A model generated the notes under the pieces. The model saw nothing but the letters and a program-made list of their open reading frames with translations, searched no databases and was not told the DNA's origin. This document shows positions 1 through 8,500 of a stretch of 57,717 nt of DNA, in pieces; the first letter of the stretch is position 1, and the number at the start of each line of letters is the position of its first letter. The position numbers and the translations under genes are program-made. The stretch comes from Magnetococcales bacterium WMHbinv6 (GTDB lineage: Bacteria > Pseudomonadota > Magnetococcia > Magnetococcales > Magnetaquicoccaceae). Location of the stretch: positions 1-57,717 of the forward strand of contig PDZV01000002.1 of assembly GCA_002753135.1 (NCBI GenBank), in the 5' to 3' direction.

Positions 1-95
1 TGCCATTTCATGCGATCATTACAGCGTGTACCAGAAAAAATCGCCGGATTTTTCAGACACCCTGAAACCCTCTACGCTGCACATATCAATGTCGG

Positions 96-281
96 CTAAA
101 CAATGCACTGATTAGAAATAGGCGGATTATTCATGTTAAGAGAGGTTTGACCGACAGCGTAATTAAAATCAGTTCCACCATGGCTGCCACTATCCCTTTG
201 GGCTCCGAAACCACTTACAATATGTGGTGATACAATATCCATCGGTGGTAAAATTGTATTCATTGCGTTTTCTATTGGCAT
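96..281 (-). pseudogene. M23 metallopeptidase-like N-terminal fragment
   Basis: A 61-residue frame whose middle reads IVSGFGAQRD...SHGGTDFNYAVGQ. This matches the start of an M23 (LytM-type) peptidase domain, where the SGFG strand is followed by an HxxxD zinc-ligand motif; H34 and D38 would be those residues. The frame stops about 20 residues later, so the second half of the domain with the other zinc ligands is missing and the fragment cannot be an active peptidase. A good GGGAG ribosome site lies just before the ATG. It starts 19 bp after the stop of the secreted 148-residue protein at 301-747, so the two look co-transcribed. The remaining 95 bp to the window edge show no convincing continuation in any minus frame. 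It could be a decayed toxin or cell-wall hydrolase, or a short but real protein. Confidence 0.45.
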
Positions 282-300
282 CTCAATTCTCCCATATTGA

Positions 301-747
301 TTATGTTGACCAATCTTCTATACCGATCAAATACCAACAATCATCTTTCTCAAAGAAATAATAAACAAGATACCCAGAGTCGCCATCGGTTAAAGTAATT
401 TCGGCGGTATTGTACGTGACCTTGTCTAATCTTATAAATAATTTATTCTTTTCATTATCCTCTCTTAATTGAGCAAAGAGATTAATCTGGTCTGAGCTGA
501 TTATAACCTCTTTGCTTTCAGGCCACTCATTATGATCAAAAATCAATTTTTTTAATGGAAATTTGGTGAATTTTTTTTGAATAGTGATATCGTGTATAAA
601 TATTTGGATGAATTTGGTAAAATCAGTGGATGGACATGCTATTCCTGATTTGTTATCAGCATTAAATGTAGTTTCTGTATTTGAGTCATCTGCATAACCA
701 TTGTAAATGAATAACAACAAGACAACTATAATATTTATAAGTTTCAT
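301..747 (-). CDS. small secreted protein, possible immunity partner of an M23-type hydrolase
   Basis: A 148-residue protein with a clear signal peptide (MKLINIIVVLLLFIYNGYA) and a very strong TAGGAGGCG ribosome site, so export to the periplasm is likely. The mature part begins with a CPSTDF stretch, then FTKFPLKKL, and ends with a YYFFEKDDCWYLIGIEDWS segment. This layout resembles small periplasmic proteins of the DUF4348 kind and others found beside cell-wall hydrolase effectors; I recognise the pattern rather than a named family. Two cysteines (in ACPS and DDCW) could form a disulfide. The gene is AT-rich and immediately precedes the M23-like fragment, which suggests an immunity role, but that is inference from position only. 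Confidence 0.6.
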   Translation of the reverse strand: MKLINIIVVLLLFIYNGYADDSNTETTFNADNKSGIACPSTDFTKFIQIFIHDITIQKKFTKFPLKKLIFDHNEWPESKEVIISSDQINLFAQLREDNEKNKLFIRLDKVTYNTAEITLTDGDSGYLVYYFFEKDDCWYLIGIEDWST

Positions 748-1201
748 TTAACGCCTCCTATAAAAAATTATTGTTGATATTGTGTTTGGTTTATATCACA
801 TCGTTACATCTCACCGTCTCATCGTCTCATCGTTTCTGCCCCGCCCCTCAAGCCATTCGCAACCAACGGTGACGTCACGACAGAGTGTTGAGATAGCGAT
901 GAACAAACCAAGACAAGAGAAACAACAACCTGTCGCAATCAGGTTAGCAGAACACATAGCAAGAAGCAACAGGAAAGTTATTGCAATCCAAAATGCAAAT
1001 GATTGATATTTGAACGATAACCAATCAGATCTTGTTCGAGTCATTATTTATGCAATTTTAGTTGTTTTCTCGCAAAAATGTGGATGGCGATGAGGCTATT
1101 GTCTGCGAGGCTGGTTCGTTCGTTGTGTTACATTGGGTAAACATCAAGTGGTACAGTATAGGCGGCTATTGACATACGTTGATGTTTTTGACCCTCTTGG
1201 T
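748..1201. other. gene-poor AT-rich gap with one doubtful membrane ORF
   Basis: About 450 bp between the secreted protein and the phosphoesterase. The only noteworthy frame is on the minus strand at 811-1044 (77 residues). It begins MTRTRSDW and holds two hydrophobic stretches (FAFWIAITFLLLLAMC and CCFSCLGLFIAIST), as a small two-helix membrane protein would. It has no ribosome site and a charged tail that partly derives from a simple CTCATCGT repeat at about 818-832, so I give it little weight. No RNA gene or terminator is visible. The region probably holds the promoter for the minus-strand gene ending at 301. Confidence 0.35.
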
Positions 1202-2014
1202 TCACCACATCCATGTCAACATGGGCAACTCAGGGCGCGCACCAAGCCGTAACGGGACAATGGAAGTGCCGATACCTCTGGACACGTATAACGACCAGCC
1301 CCCCTTTTGGCACCAACCGGCCAAACAGGTGGCATGCCGTGTACTCGTCTCGATCGGAACTCCGAACAAAACGATCTGCCCGCCGTGGGTATGCCCGGCC
1401 AAAGCCAGCCCAGACAAATCGGGCCGTAGCGTTGAGCCTAGATGTTCAATGGTGATTGGGTTATGGGCCAGAACGAGGGTTGGACCAGTCCAATTCCTAT
1501 GCGAGGCCAGCGCCGCGTTCCAATCTGGTTTGCCTGCCAAGGCATCATCCAACCCGACGAGCAAAAGCCGTTTCGTCTCTTTTTGCAATAGCACGGAGTC
1601 GTTAATCAGCAAGGTGATGCGGTGACGCGTGTAAATCTGTCGCAACATTCTTATATCAAGCCCACTCCAATATTCCCAGTTACCCAAAATAGCAAACCTC
1701 GCCGCCCCACCCACCAATCGTCCAAGAAAGGAGTCCAATGCGGACAATTTTGTCGGACGGTCCACCATATCCCCTGTCAAAAGCAAAATATCGGGATTCT
1801 CCTTGTTTATTGCCTGGATGACAGATTCCTCAATCTTGGAGTCACCAGATACATGCAAATCGCTCAGTTGGCTAATGCGTAATTGGTCATTTGACTTTTC
1901 CGCCCACTCCAGGCGGTGATAGGTTACCTCTAGTTGATTGGACTCATTCAAGAACCAAATTGCTCCTGAGGCTGTACTGACGATTATAATAAATAGGATA
2001 ATAAATTTCATCAT
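1202..2014 (-). CDS. membrane-anchored calcineurin-like metallophosphoesterase
   Basis: A 270-residue protein with one N-terminal membrane segment (residues 3-22) and then a complete metallophosphoesterase core. The metal-binding motifs are in order: SDLHVSG (DxH), LTGDMVD (GDxxD), LGNWEYW (the GNHE position, with Trp replacing His), LAHNP, and GHTHGGQ (GHxH). This is the YkuE/LpxG-like group of membrane-tethered phosphoesterases that act on phospholipids or lipid A precursors; the substrate cannot be read from the sequence. The His-to-Trp change in the GN(H/D) motif is unusual, because that His normally stabilises the transition state. The gene is isolated, flanked by two gene-poor gaps. The start could be either of the first two Met codons. 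Confidence 0.85.
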   Translation of the reverse strand: MMKFIILFIIIVSTASGAIWFLNESNQLEVTYHRLEWAEKSNDQLRISQLSDLHVSGDSKIEESVIQAINKENPDILLLTGDMVDRPTKLSALDSFLGRLVGGAARFAILGNWEYWSGLDIRMLRQIYTRHRITLLINDSVLLQKETKRLLLVGLDDALAGKPDWNAALASHRNWTGPTLVLAHNPITIEHLGSTLRPDLSGLALAGHTHGGQIVLFGVPIETSTRHATCLAGWCQKGGWSLYVSRGIGTSIVPLRLGARPELPMLTWMW

Positions 2015-2641
2015 GTCCGTTTATCCCGTATTGACCTTGGCGCAACGCAAGCAGACTTGCCTGGGTTGCCAACGCAACGAAAGCCCCGCATGCTTTAGAA
2101 ATCCTCAACCAGACCGATGAAAGAATGGCCAACCAATCACTTTCTCTTTGTTTTTCAAATGACTGCACACATTATGCCGCACCGGACAAAAGAACGCCAC
2201 CAGCCATGGTGATACCGCGTCATAAAAAAATATAAGGTGAATTAAAATTTCCTTGGACAGCAGGCGGGAAGTGGAGTAGAAGTACCTCGCCTTGAGCGTC
2301 GCAGTGCAGCAAATTGGACCTTGGCACGCCGCTTGGCCTGTTTCAACCACCAATACCCTTTTGGGATCGCAAGGAGCGAAACGCCTATTTTCTGACAGTA
2401 TTTTCCAAACCCAACCGCACGGTCGAGCCGGCCTCTGTTCTTCACGAAGCAGGTTGCCCGACCAGTAGGCTGAGCCTGAAAGATTCTGCCACCACGGATA
2501 CGTTTCAATCCAGCGGAAATCGTCACCAGAGCGGTGTTACCTACGTGAAGCCAGGCCAATGGTTGTGCCGGAGTCGTGCAGCCATGCGTCGCAGGGTTGG
2601 GATCGAAAGTTTAACTCTACTGTCAGCAGAAGGAGGTCACC
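2015..2641. other. 627-bp gap with no recognisable gene
   Basis: The region between the phosphoesterase start and mgtE contains open frames of 60-105 residues on both strands, but none has a recognisable domain and none has a convincing ribosome site. One minus frame across about 2105-2530 stays open and reads like eroded coding sequence, so this may be a decayed gene. The last 20 bp carry the strong AGAAGGAGGTCACC ribosome site of mgtE. I see no tRNA-like, riboswitch-like or terminator structure I could defend. Confidence 0.4.
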
Positions 2642-4021
2642 ATGGCCGCCCCCCAATTGGACTCCCTCGCAAGTCGCGAACACCAATCCCCCTTTTATGC
2701 CGAAACCATCAGCCGATTGTTCCGGAAAAACTCCTTCACGGCCCTGCAAAAAGTGTTGTCGCGACTTTTTCCCTCCGATCTGGCACGGATTTTGGACGGC
2801 TATACCGAGGAAGAGGCAGCGAAAATTTTTTTTCTGATCCCTTCGCACCGTCTGGCCGCCAGCACCCTGAAATATATGAGTCCCGACCTGCGTAGCCATT
2901 TGATGCAGGATTATGCCCCGGAAAAACTGGTGCCAATTCTGGAAGAGTTGCCGCCCGATGATCGGGCCGACATTATCGGCCATCTGGACAGCGCTCTGGC
3001 CAAACGGTTCATGGGTGGCCTCGATGAAGAGAGCATGCGCGAAGTGGCGGAGTTGCTGCAGTATGAATCCGATACCGCCGGTGGCTTGATGACTCCAGAA
3101 TTTTTCGCCCTCTCGGTCGATACCACCGTGGGGGCCGCCATCGATGCCGTCCGCTCCCTGCCCTACTTTGAGATGGTTTTCTATCTCTACGTCCTGGATG
3201 ATAAACGTCGTCTGGTCGGGGTCAGCTCGTTGCGCCAATTGATCCTCAACGATCCGGGAAAAACTCTGGCAGAGATCATGAATCCCCGCACCATCAAGGT
3301 GCTGACCAACACCCCCAGCTCGGAAGTGGCAGAGATGGTCCGCCGTTATCGCCTGCTCGGCGTGCCGGTGGTCGATGATATGGATGTGCTGGTCGGGGTG
3401 ATCACCGTCGATGATGTGATCAGCAGCATGGACCAGGAGAGCACCGAAGATTTGATCAAAATGGCGGGCACGCCGCAGCCGGAGGTGGTCCACCAATCGT
3501 TTGCCAAAAATTTCAGCAACCGTCTGCCATGGCTGCTGCTGGCCCTGGTCGGTGCCCTGCTGACCGGTGCCGTGATTCACTTTTTCACCCCACTGCTGGA
3601 AAGCAAACTGATCCTGGCCGCCTTCATGCCCCTGGTGATGAACATGACCGGCAACATGGCCACCTCCACCGCCGCTGCCTCGGCCAAGGCCCTGGCCAAC
3701 AAGGCGATGCAGGCTGGTGCCTTTACACGCCTGTTTCTTATGGAAGCCGGTATCGGCCTGCTGTTGGGCAGCTTGAGCGGTCTGCTCGGCGGCCTTGCCA
3801 CCTGGCAACTGTTGCGCGATGCCACGCTCGGCCAGGTGGTAGGCCTAACGATTGTGATCAACTCAATGCTCGGTATTTTACTGACCCTCTTTTTCGCCAA
3901 AACTTCGGAAAAATTGCGCACCCGTCCGGAGTTTTTTTCCGGGCGCATCTCCCGACCACTGCTTGATTTGATCGGGGTTGCCATCTACTTTTCCCTGGCC
4001 AAAATGATGTTGGGGGGTTAG
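2642..4021 (+). CDS. mgtE: magnesium transporter MgtE
   Basis: A 459-residue protein of the normal MgtE length. The N-terminal half is the cytoplasmic MgtE_N superhelical domain (about residues 15-130), followed by two CBS domains (about 135-260; the second contains the phrase GVPVVDD and ends GVITVDDVI). The C-terminal half (about 285-459) has five hydrophobic helices and includes the conserved PLVMNMTGNMATST stretch that lines the Mg2+ pore. The family forms dimeric, Mg2+-gated channels in the inner membrane. A strong AAGGAGG site 7 bp upstream fixes the start. The next gene, a CorA-type transporter, begins 3 bp after the stop, so the pair is almost certainly one operon. Confidence 0.95.
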   Translation: MAAPQLDSLASREHQSPFYAETISRLFRKNSFTALQKVLSRLFPSDLARILDGYTEEEAAKIFFLIPSHRLAASTLKYMSPDLRSHLMQDYAPEKLVPILEELPPDDRADIIGHLDSALAKRFMGGLDEESMREVAELLQYESDTAGGLMTPEFFALSVDTTVGAAIDAVRSLPYFEMVFYLYVLDDKRRLVGVSSLRQLILNDPGKTLAEIMNPRTIKVLTNTPSSEVAEMVRRYRLLGVPVVDDMDVLVGVITVDDVISSMDQESTEDLIKMAGTPQPEVVHQSFAKNFSNRLPWLLLALVGALLTGAVIHFFTPLLESKLILAAFMPLVMNMTGNMATSTAAASAKALANKAMQAGAFTRLFLMEAGIGLLLGSLSGLLGGLATWQLLRDATLGQVVGLTIVINSMLGILLTLFFAKTSEKLRTRPEFFSGRISRPLLDLIGVAIYFSLAKMMLGG

Positions 4022-4024
4022 CCC

Positions 4025-5011
4025 ATGAGCAGCAATCCTTGCCCGGTTTATGCCTATTTGTTGGACGGCCTGGGGGGAGGTCGTGAAATGGGTTGGAAAG
4101 AGGTCCATGAGTGGCAGCCAAGCGACGGCATCCTCTGGCTGGTGGGTCGTCCCAGCGGTGGCGAGACACAACGCTGGCTGCGCCACGGCAGCGGCCTGCC
4201 GCAAGAGGTGTTGGAAATTATGCTCTCCACCACCAACAACCGGCCTCGTTGCATGACCTTTCGCCAAGGCACCTTGTTGTCGCTGCTCGGCATGAATCAA
4301 TCCCGACAAACGGCGGATGATGAATTGACCACCATCAGCATCTGGATCGATGCGCAACGTCTGATTGCCATGCGTTCGGCACCGACGCACAGCTTTGAGG
4401 ATATTCGTGCCAACCTGCAACCCGGCGAAGGCCCCACCCGCCCGGACGATATTCTCTCGCACGCCGTGCAACGGATTATCGCCCGCCTGGAACCTCTGGT
4501 CTTGAAGATGGGCCGCGATGTGGATGATCTGGAAGATGCCATTCTGCTCGACCCGAAAGCACAGGTACAACAGGAGCTGGTCGCCCTGCGCCATCGGCTG
4601 ATCATTCTGCGTCGGCAACTTGTGCCGCAGCATGAAGCTCTCTCCATGTTGCAACAACGGCGCGCCTGGATCAACGAAACCAACCGCCAGGTGCTGCAGG
4701 AGACGCAAGGCCGCCTGCAACATCAGATCAACGATCTGGATTCCACCCGTGAGCGTGCGGTGCTGGTACAGGATGAGATGACCAACACGCAAAACACCAA
4801 GCTCAACGAAACCATGAAGATTGTCGCCGTCTTCACCGCCTATCTCATGCCGTTGAATACCATCACCAGTCTGCTGGGCACCAATATCGAAGGGATCCCG
4901 TTCCAGGCGGGCAGCGATCATGCGTACGGCTTTACCTTGGAATTGCTGATGCTGGTTTTTGTGATGGGAGTCAGTTACAAAATTTTCAAGAAAAAGAAGT
5001 GGTTTGATTGA
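4025..5011 (+). CDS. CorA/ZntB-family divalent cation transporter
   Basis: A 328-residue protein with the CorA-family plan: a cytoplasmic alpha/beta domain, a long charged helix region (about 150-265) that forms the funnel stalk, and two C-terminal membrane helices (about 268-285 and 300-318) ending in KIFKKKKWFD. The loop between the helices reads LLGTNIEGIP. Most CorA proteins have GMN here and ZntB-like proteins have GIN followed by GGIP, so this GTN is a variant, with the following EGIP closer to ZntB. Mg2+, Zn2+ and other divalent ions are all possible substrates. It follows mgtE by 3 bp. The start at 4025 leaves little room for its own ribosome site, which suggests translational coupling. 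Confidence 0.88.
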   Translation: MSSNPCPVYAYLLDGLGGGREMGWKEVHEWQPSDGILWLVGRPSGGETQRWLRHGSGLPQEVLEIMLSTTNNRPRCMTFRQGTLLSLLGMNQSRQTADDELTTISIWIDAQRLIAMRSAPTHSFEDIRANLQPGEGPTRPDDILSHAVQRIIARLEPLVLKMGRDVDDLEDAILLDPKAQVQQELVALRHRLIILRRQLVPQHEALSMLQQRRAWINETNRQVLQETQGRLQHQINDLDSTRERAVLVQDEMTNTQNTKLNETMKIVAVFTAYLMPLNTITSLLGTNIEGIPFQAGSDHAYGFTLELLMLVFVMGVSYKIFKKKKWFD

Positions 5012-5045
5012 TTCCGTTTCTTTTTTTTCTCAAGGAGTACCGGCC

Positions 5046-5495
5046 ATGGCGGGAAGTACGGCAAGTGCGGTATCGGTCAGCAAGAACAGACTCTGGTATC
5101 ACAGCACCCTCTTCTGGGCAGTCATTGCGATCCTGTTGGTGTTGGGAGGTAACGCCTATTATGAATTTTCCGATGTGATGCTGGTCGTCAATCGGGAAGA
5201 TGGACGCGCCACCCTGCTGGCGGTGGTGGCCAAACAGGATGACTATTTTGCCCAAAACAATAAATATGCCACAACCTTGGAGGAGTTGGGCTACAGCGAG
5301 GTCAAGGATTATTCCATCGCATCGCCCAACGGCTTTTATCGCATCTGGATCAGCGAAGGGGACGGCACCTTTTATTCCCTGGCCGCCGAACCACAAGGCG
5401 AGCAAACCGGCGACAACAAATGCGCCCCCTTAACCTACGCCAGCAAAGGGCGCGCCAAAAGCGCCAAAGGGCCGAATGGGAGTGCGTGTTGGTGA
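5046..5495 (+). CDS. pilin-like globular domain on a non-pilin membrane anchor
   Basis: A 149-residue protein; CAAGGAG just upstream selects the ATG at 5046. One membrane helix lies at about residues 18-36. After it the sequence follows the body of PilE/ComP-type minor pilins: the alanine-rich helix (ATLLAVVAKQDDYFAQNNKYATTLEELGY), a Gly-Phe-Tyr strand, a YSLAAEPQGEQ strand, and a final C...LT...G.K.A.G....CW pattern whose two cysteines would close the D-loop. It lacks the prepilin-peptidase site: there is no short basic leader, no G before the cut, no F at +1 and no E at +5. It is therefore probably an anchored pilin-fold protein rather than an assembled pilin subunit. It lies 34 bp behind the CorA-type gene and ahead of a terminator, so it may be the last gene of that operon. 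Confidence 0.7.
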   Translation: MAGSTASAVSVSKNRLWYHSTLFWAVIAILLVLGGNAYYEFSDVMLVVNREDGRATLLAVVAKQDDYFAQNNKYATTLEELGYSEVKDYSIASPNGFYRIWISEGDGTFYSLAAEPQGEQTGDNKCAPLTYASKGRAKSAKGPNGSACW

Positions 5496-5506
5496 GGCTG
5501 TAAACA

Positions 5507-5554
5507 GAGAGGGGCCAGGAAACGATCTTTTTCCTGGCCTCTGGTCTGTTTTTT
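5507..5554 (+). terminator. rho-independent terminator
   Basis: A 10-bp stem, GGCCAGGAAA (5513-5522) with TTTCCTGGCC (5530-5539), a short loop, then a T run at 5549-5554. It closes the mgtE-corA-pilin-like unit and separates it from the convergent NACHT gene ending at 5567. Confidence 0.85.
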
Positions 5555-5566
5555 CAAGCAATATTT

Positions 5567-8500
5567 TTAATGCGCCTCGACACACTCCATCAGGACTGCA
5601 TACGCAACCGCATCCAACTTCAGCACTTCATTCCACACAGCCTCTTCAGTAAAGGCACCATTGTGGGCATTCATCTCTTTTTCCATAATGCGCAAAATGC
5701 TTCTTCTGTCCTCCCAATCCATGGACGTAAAGGTGGAAAGCCACGTGCTTAAAAATTTTGCTGCTGCTGTGGAGTCAATCTTGTTATTCTCAAACAGCTT
5801 GATTAGCCACGATGTAATCGTGGCAATATTTTCATGTTTTTGTTGCTCAAAATATTGACAAGACGGTTCAATCTCCTCTTCACAAAAATCTCCTTGCACC
5901 AATTTGATGAGCAGAACAGCACCGTACACAGCCCAATCATCATCCGGGACATTTTGCAACAACTCGAGAGGTATTTTATTAAAATGACTGCCTTTGAGAT
6001 AGCCAATTGCTATCACTTTTAACAAACCAGAAAATTGCGGATGCTGGATAAATTGATCGGAAAGCCATTCGACTCCATATAATTTGTTGCCAATCTCAAT
6101 TTTATGAGACAAGCAAACATTATTTATTGTCTTAATCTTATCAACTGTAACTTCATTACTGTTAATTAATGATAATATTTCCACATAAATAATGTCAATT
6201 GTTTTCGCATATAAAATAAAGTCATTTGCTGATAATCTAAATTCTGAATCAAATTCTTCATAACATACAGTGACCAATCGAAGAAACATTTTAGCATATA
6301 ATTTCTTACACTGTATTCCAATTGTGTCATCCTGTATGGTACTGAAGATTGAACCAAAACAATCAACAAAATCAACACCGCTTTTCAGATGAACCGATAG
6401 CCGTGGAGAAATTATTTCAAAATCACCGAATTTACACTCAGTAAGAGACACAAACGAACTTACTCTTTTGTCTTGTAATTTTCTCCATGATGCAATATCT
6501 CCATATTCTCCTTTGTCCACTCTGTCAGCATAACCGATTAATTCATCAGAACTCTTACAGGCGGACAAACACAATGCCAGAGGCCAGTAGCAGTATACTG
6601 ACAAACTCATTGACTGGAAGTCGCTCCAGCCAGCAGAGGCAATCTTCCGCAAGGCTGCTGACAAGAATGCTGCTGATGGATTATGTGCAAATTGTTCATT
6701 AACTAATAACGCTGTCCATGGATGATTTGGCAAATCATTCATGTTGACTTTCAATTGTTTATCTTCATTTTTATCTGGCAAATAATTTACAGCTATCGTG
6801 ACGGGAAATTTTTCAGAAATTTTGATTTCAAAATAATCATGATATTTTCCTTCTCGTTGGAACAATACATTTGAATTTGATTTATAATAATAATTATATA
6901 ATTCGCGAATTAATATAATTTTTCGATTGGCGTTCCATGTGAATTTCATATTCGGAACAAATTCATTTGCTTTATTAACAATCCAATTATTAATTGCTCT
7001 CTCATTTTTAGAAATAGAATAAATTATATCAAGTTGCTGATAGGCATCGTGTGGCCAATATTTCTCAGCAAGTTCAATTGCTCTACTTTCATTTTTACCA
7101 ATCAACAAATTGACCACAAACCATGTCCCAAGATTATCCGATGGTTTATTTTTCAAAAGATATTTACATTTGTCAATCAAACTATCAATTGCCCTGGCAT
7201 GTTGAATTTCGCTTACTCTCTTGTGAATCGGCTCAGTGGGTAGTGTCAACAACTCCAGTGTCAAATTAAAGAGTGGGTTGAAAAGACCAGGTGGACAAGT
7301 TGCAGCTATATCTTCCAGAATTTCCAAAGCCAATCGTGATCCTGGCAGGATGTGTTTTGCACACCAATTATTACTATCAATATTCATATTGGTGCAGACA
7401 CTTAAAAACAAATCAACCAAATAATTGTTTTTTTCTCTGACATGGCCTACCGCAAAAAGAAAGACATTGAGCCAATGCGCGAGAGGTGCAATATATTCAA
7501 GCCTGCTTTTTTTGTCTGATTCTGGCGCATCCATCAAACCTTCAGCCGCCATAAATTCCTGGATCGATCTGACCTCAAAGCCAATGCGCTTGTCTTCCGG
7601 TGCCACCAGCAGCACCATGCGATCTATTGCTGTATCAATAATTATTTTGCTTAATTTAGATATCTCATCTCCTTCATATCCATCTAATTGCAACATATGG
7701 TCAAGCAACTTTTTCAGATGCCTTTCATGCAGCAAAGTTGTTGTTGTTCTTGTATGTTCATTGGCTGCGTGCAAAATCAATCCGACGTGTTGGTGCAATT
7801 TGCGGACAATTTTTCTATGATCTCGCAGGACATCAGAAAAAATTGTATTTTTCTCAATCTCCCGCGCAACCATAACAAAATAATATTGGTTAAAAAGTTG
7901 CCACCGCTCTCGGGGAGGATCTCCGATATGATCCAGCAGGATGGCCATGATGGACACTTGCAACGGACTGGTCATCAGTTTGGCTGTATTATCTTGCTGC
8001 AACGCCCGTTGCAAGCGACCAAGAACTTTGTCCTGTCGGCTTTGACTCTCCTTGAAACGTGCCTTGACCAGGCGCGTTGCATAATGTTCTGCACGCACGG
8101 TGGAAAGAGGCGACAACCAGCATTCGGTAAATATTTCTTTGTCAAATTCACCGGAATAACCCTGTGGACGCGATGTGGCAACGATCATTATGTCTGCATC
8201 CAATGTCATCACACGCTGACGAAATTGGGTAATATGCTCCAGAATTTCCCTGCGATTGCTCGAAGCCGGTACTTCATCCAGACCGTCCAGAACCAATAAC
8301 CAAGGATAGACTTGCAACCAATGATGCAGATCGGATTCCGTAACAGGTATTTCACTTTTTTTACTAATCATATTTGTGAAATATTCCAGCAGCGAACTGA
8401 CTTCATTATTGCTTAATGCGTCAGCAAATCCCTTTAATTCAATGCGCACAGGAAAACGCCTGCTTTTCGGCAATGCTATGCCTTCTGACTCGCATTGACT

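Noticed and set aside
1-99. A plus-strand frame ending at 97-99 that could be the C-terminus of a gene entering the window
   Set aside because: Thirty-two open codons at a window edge are not significant, and the sequence shows no motif. It would also converge on the M23-like fragment with overlapping stops.
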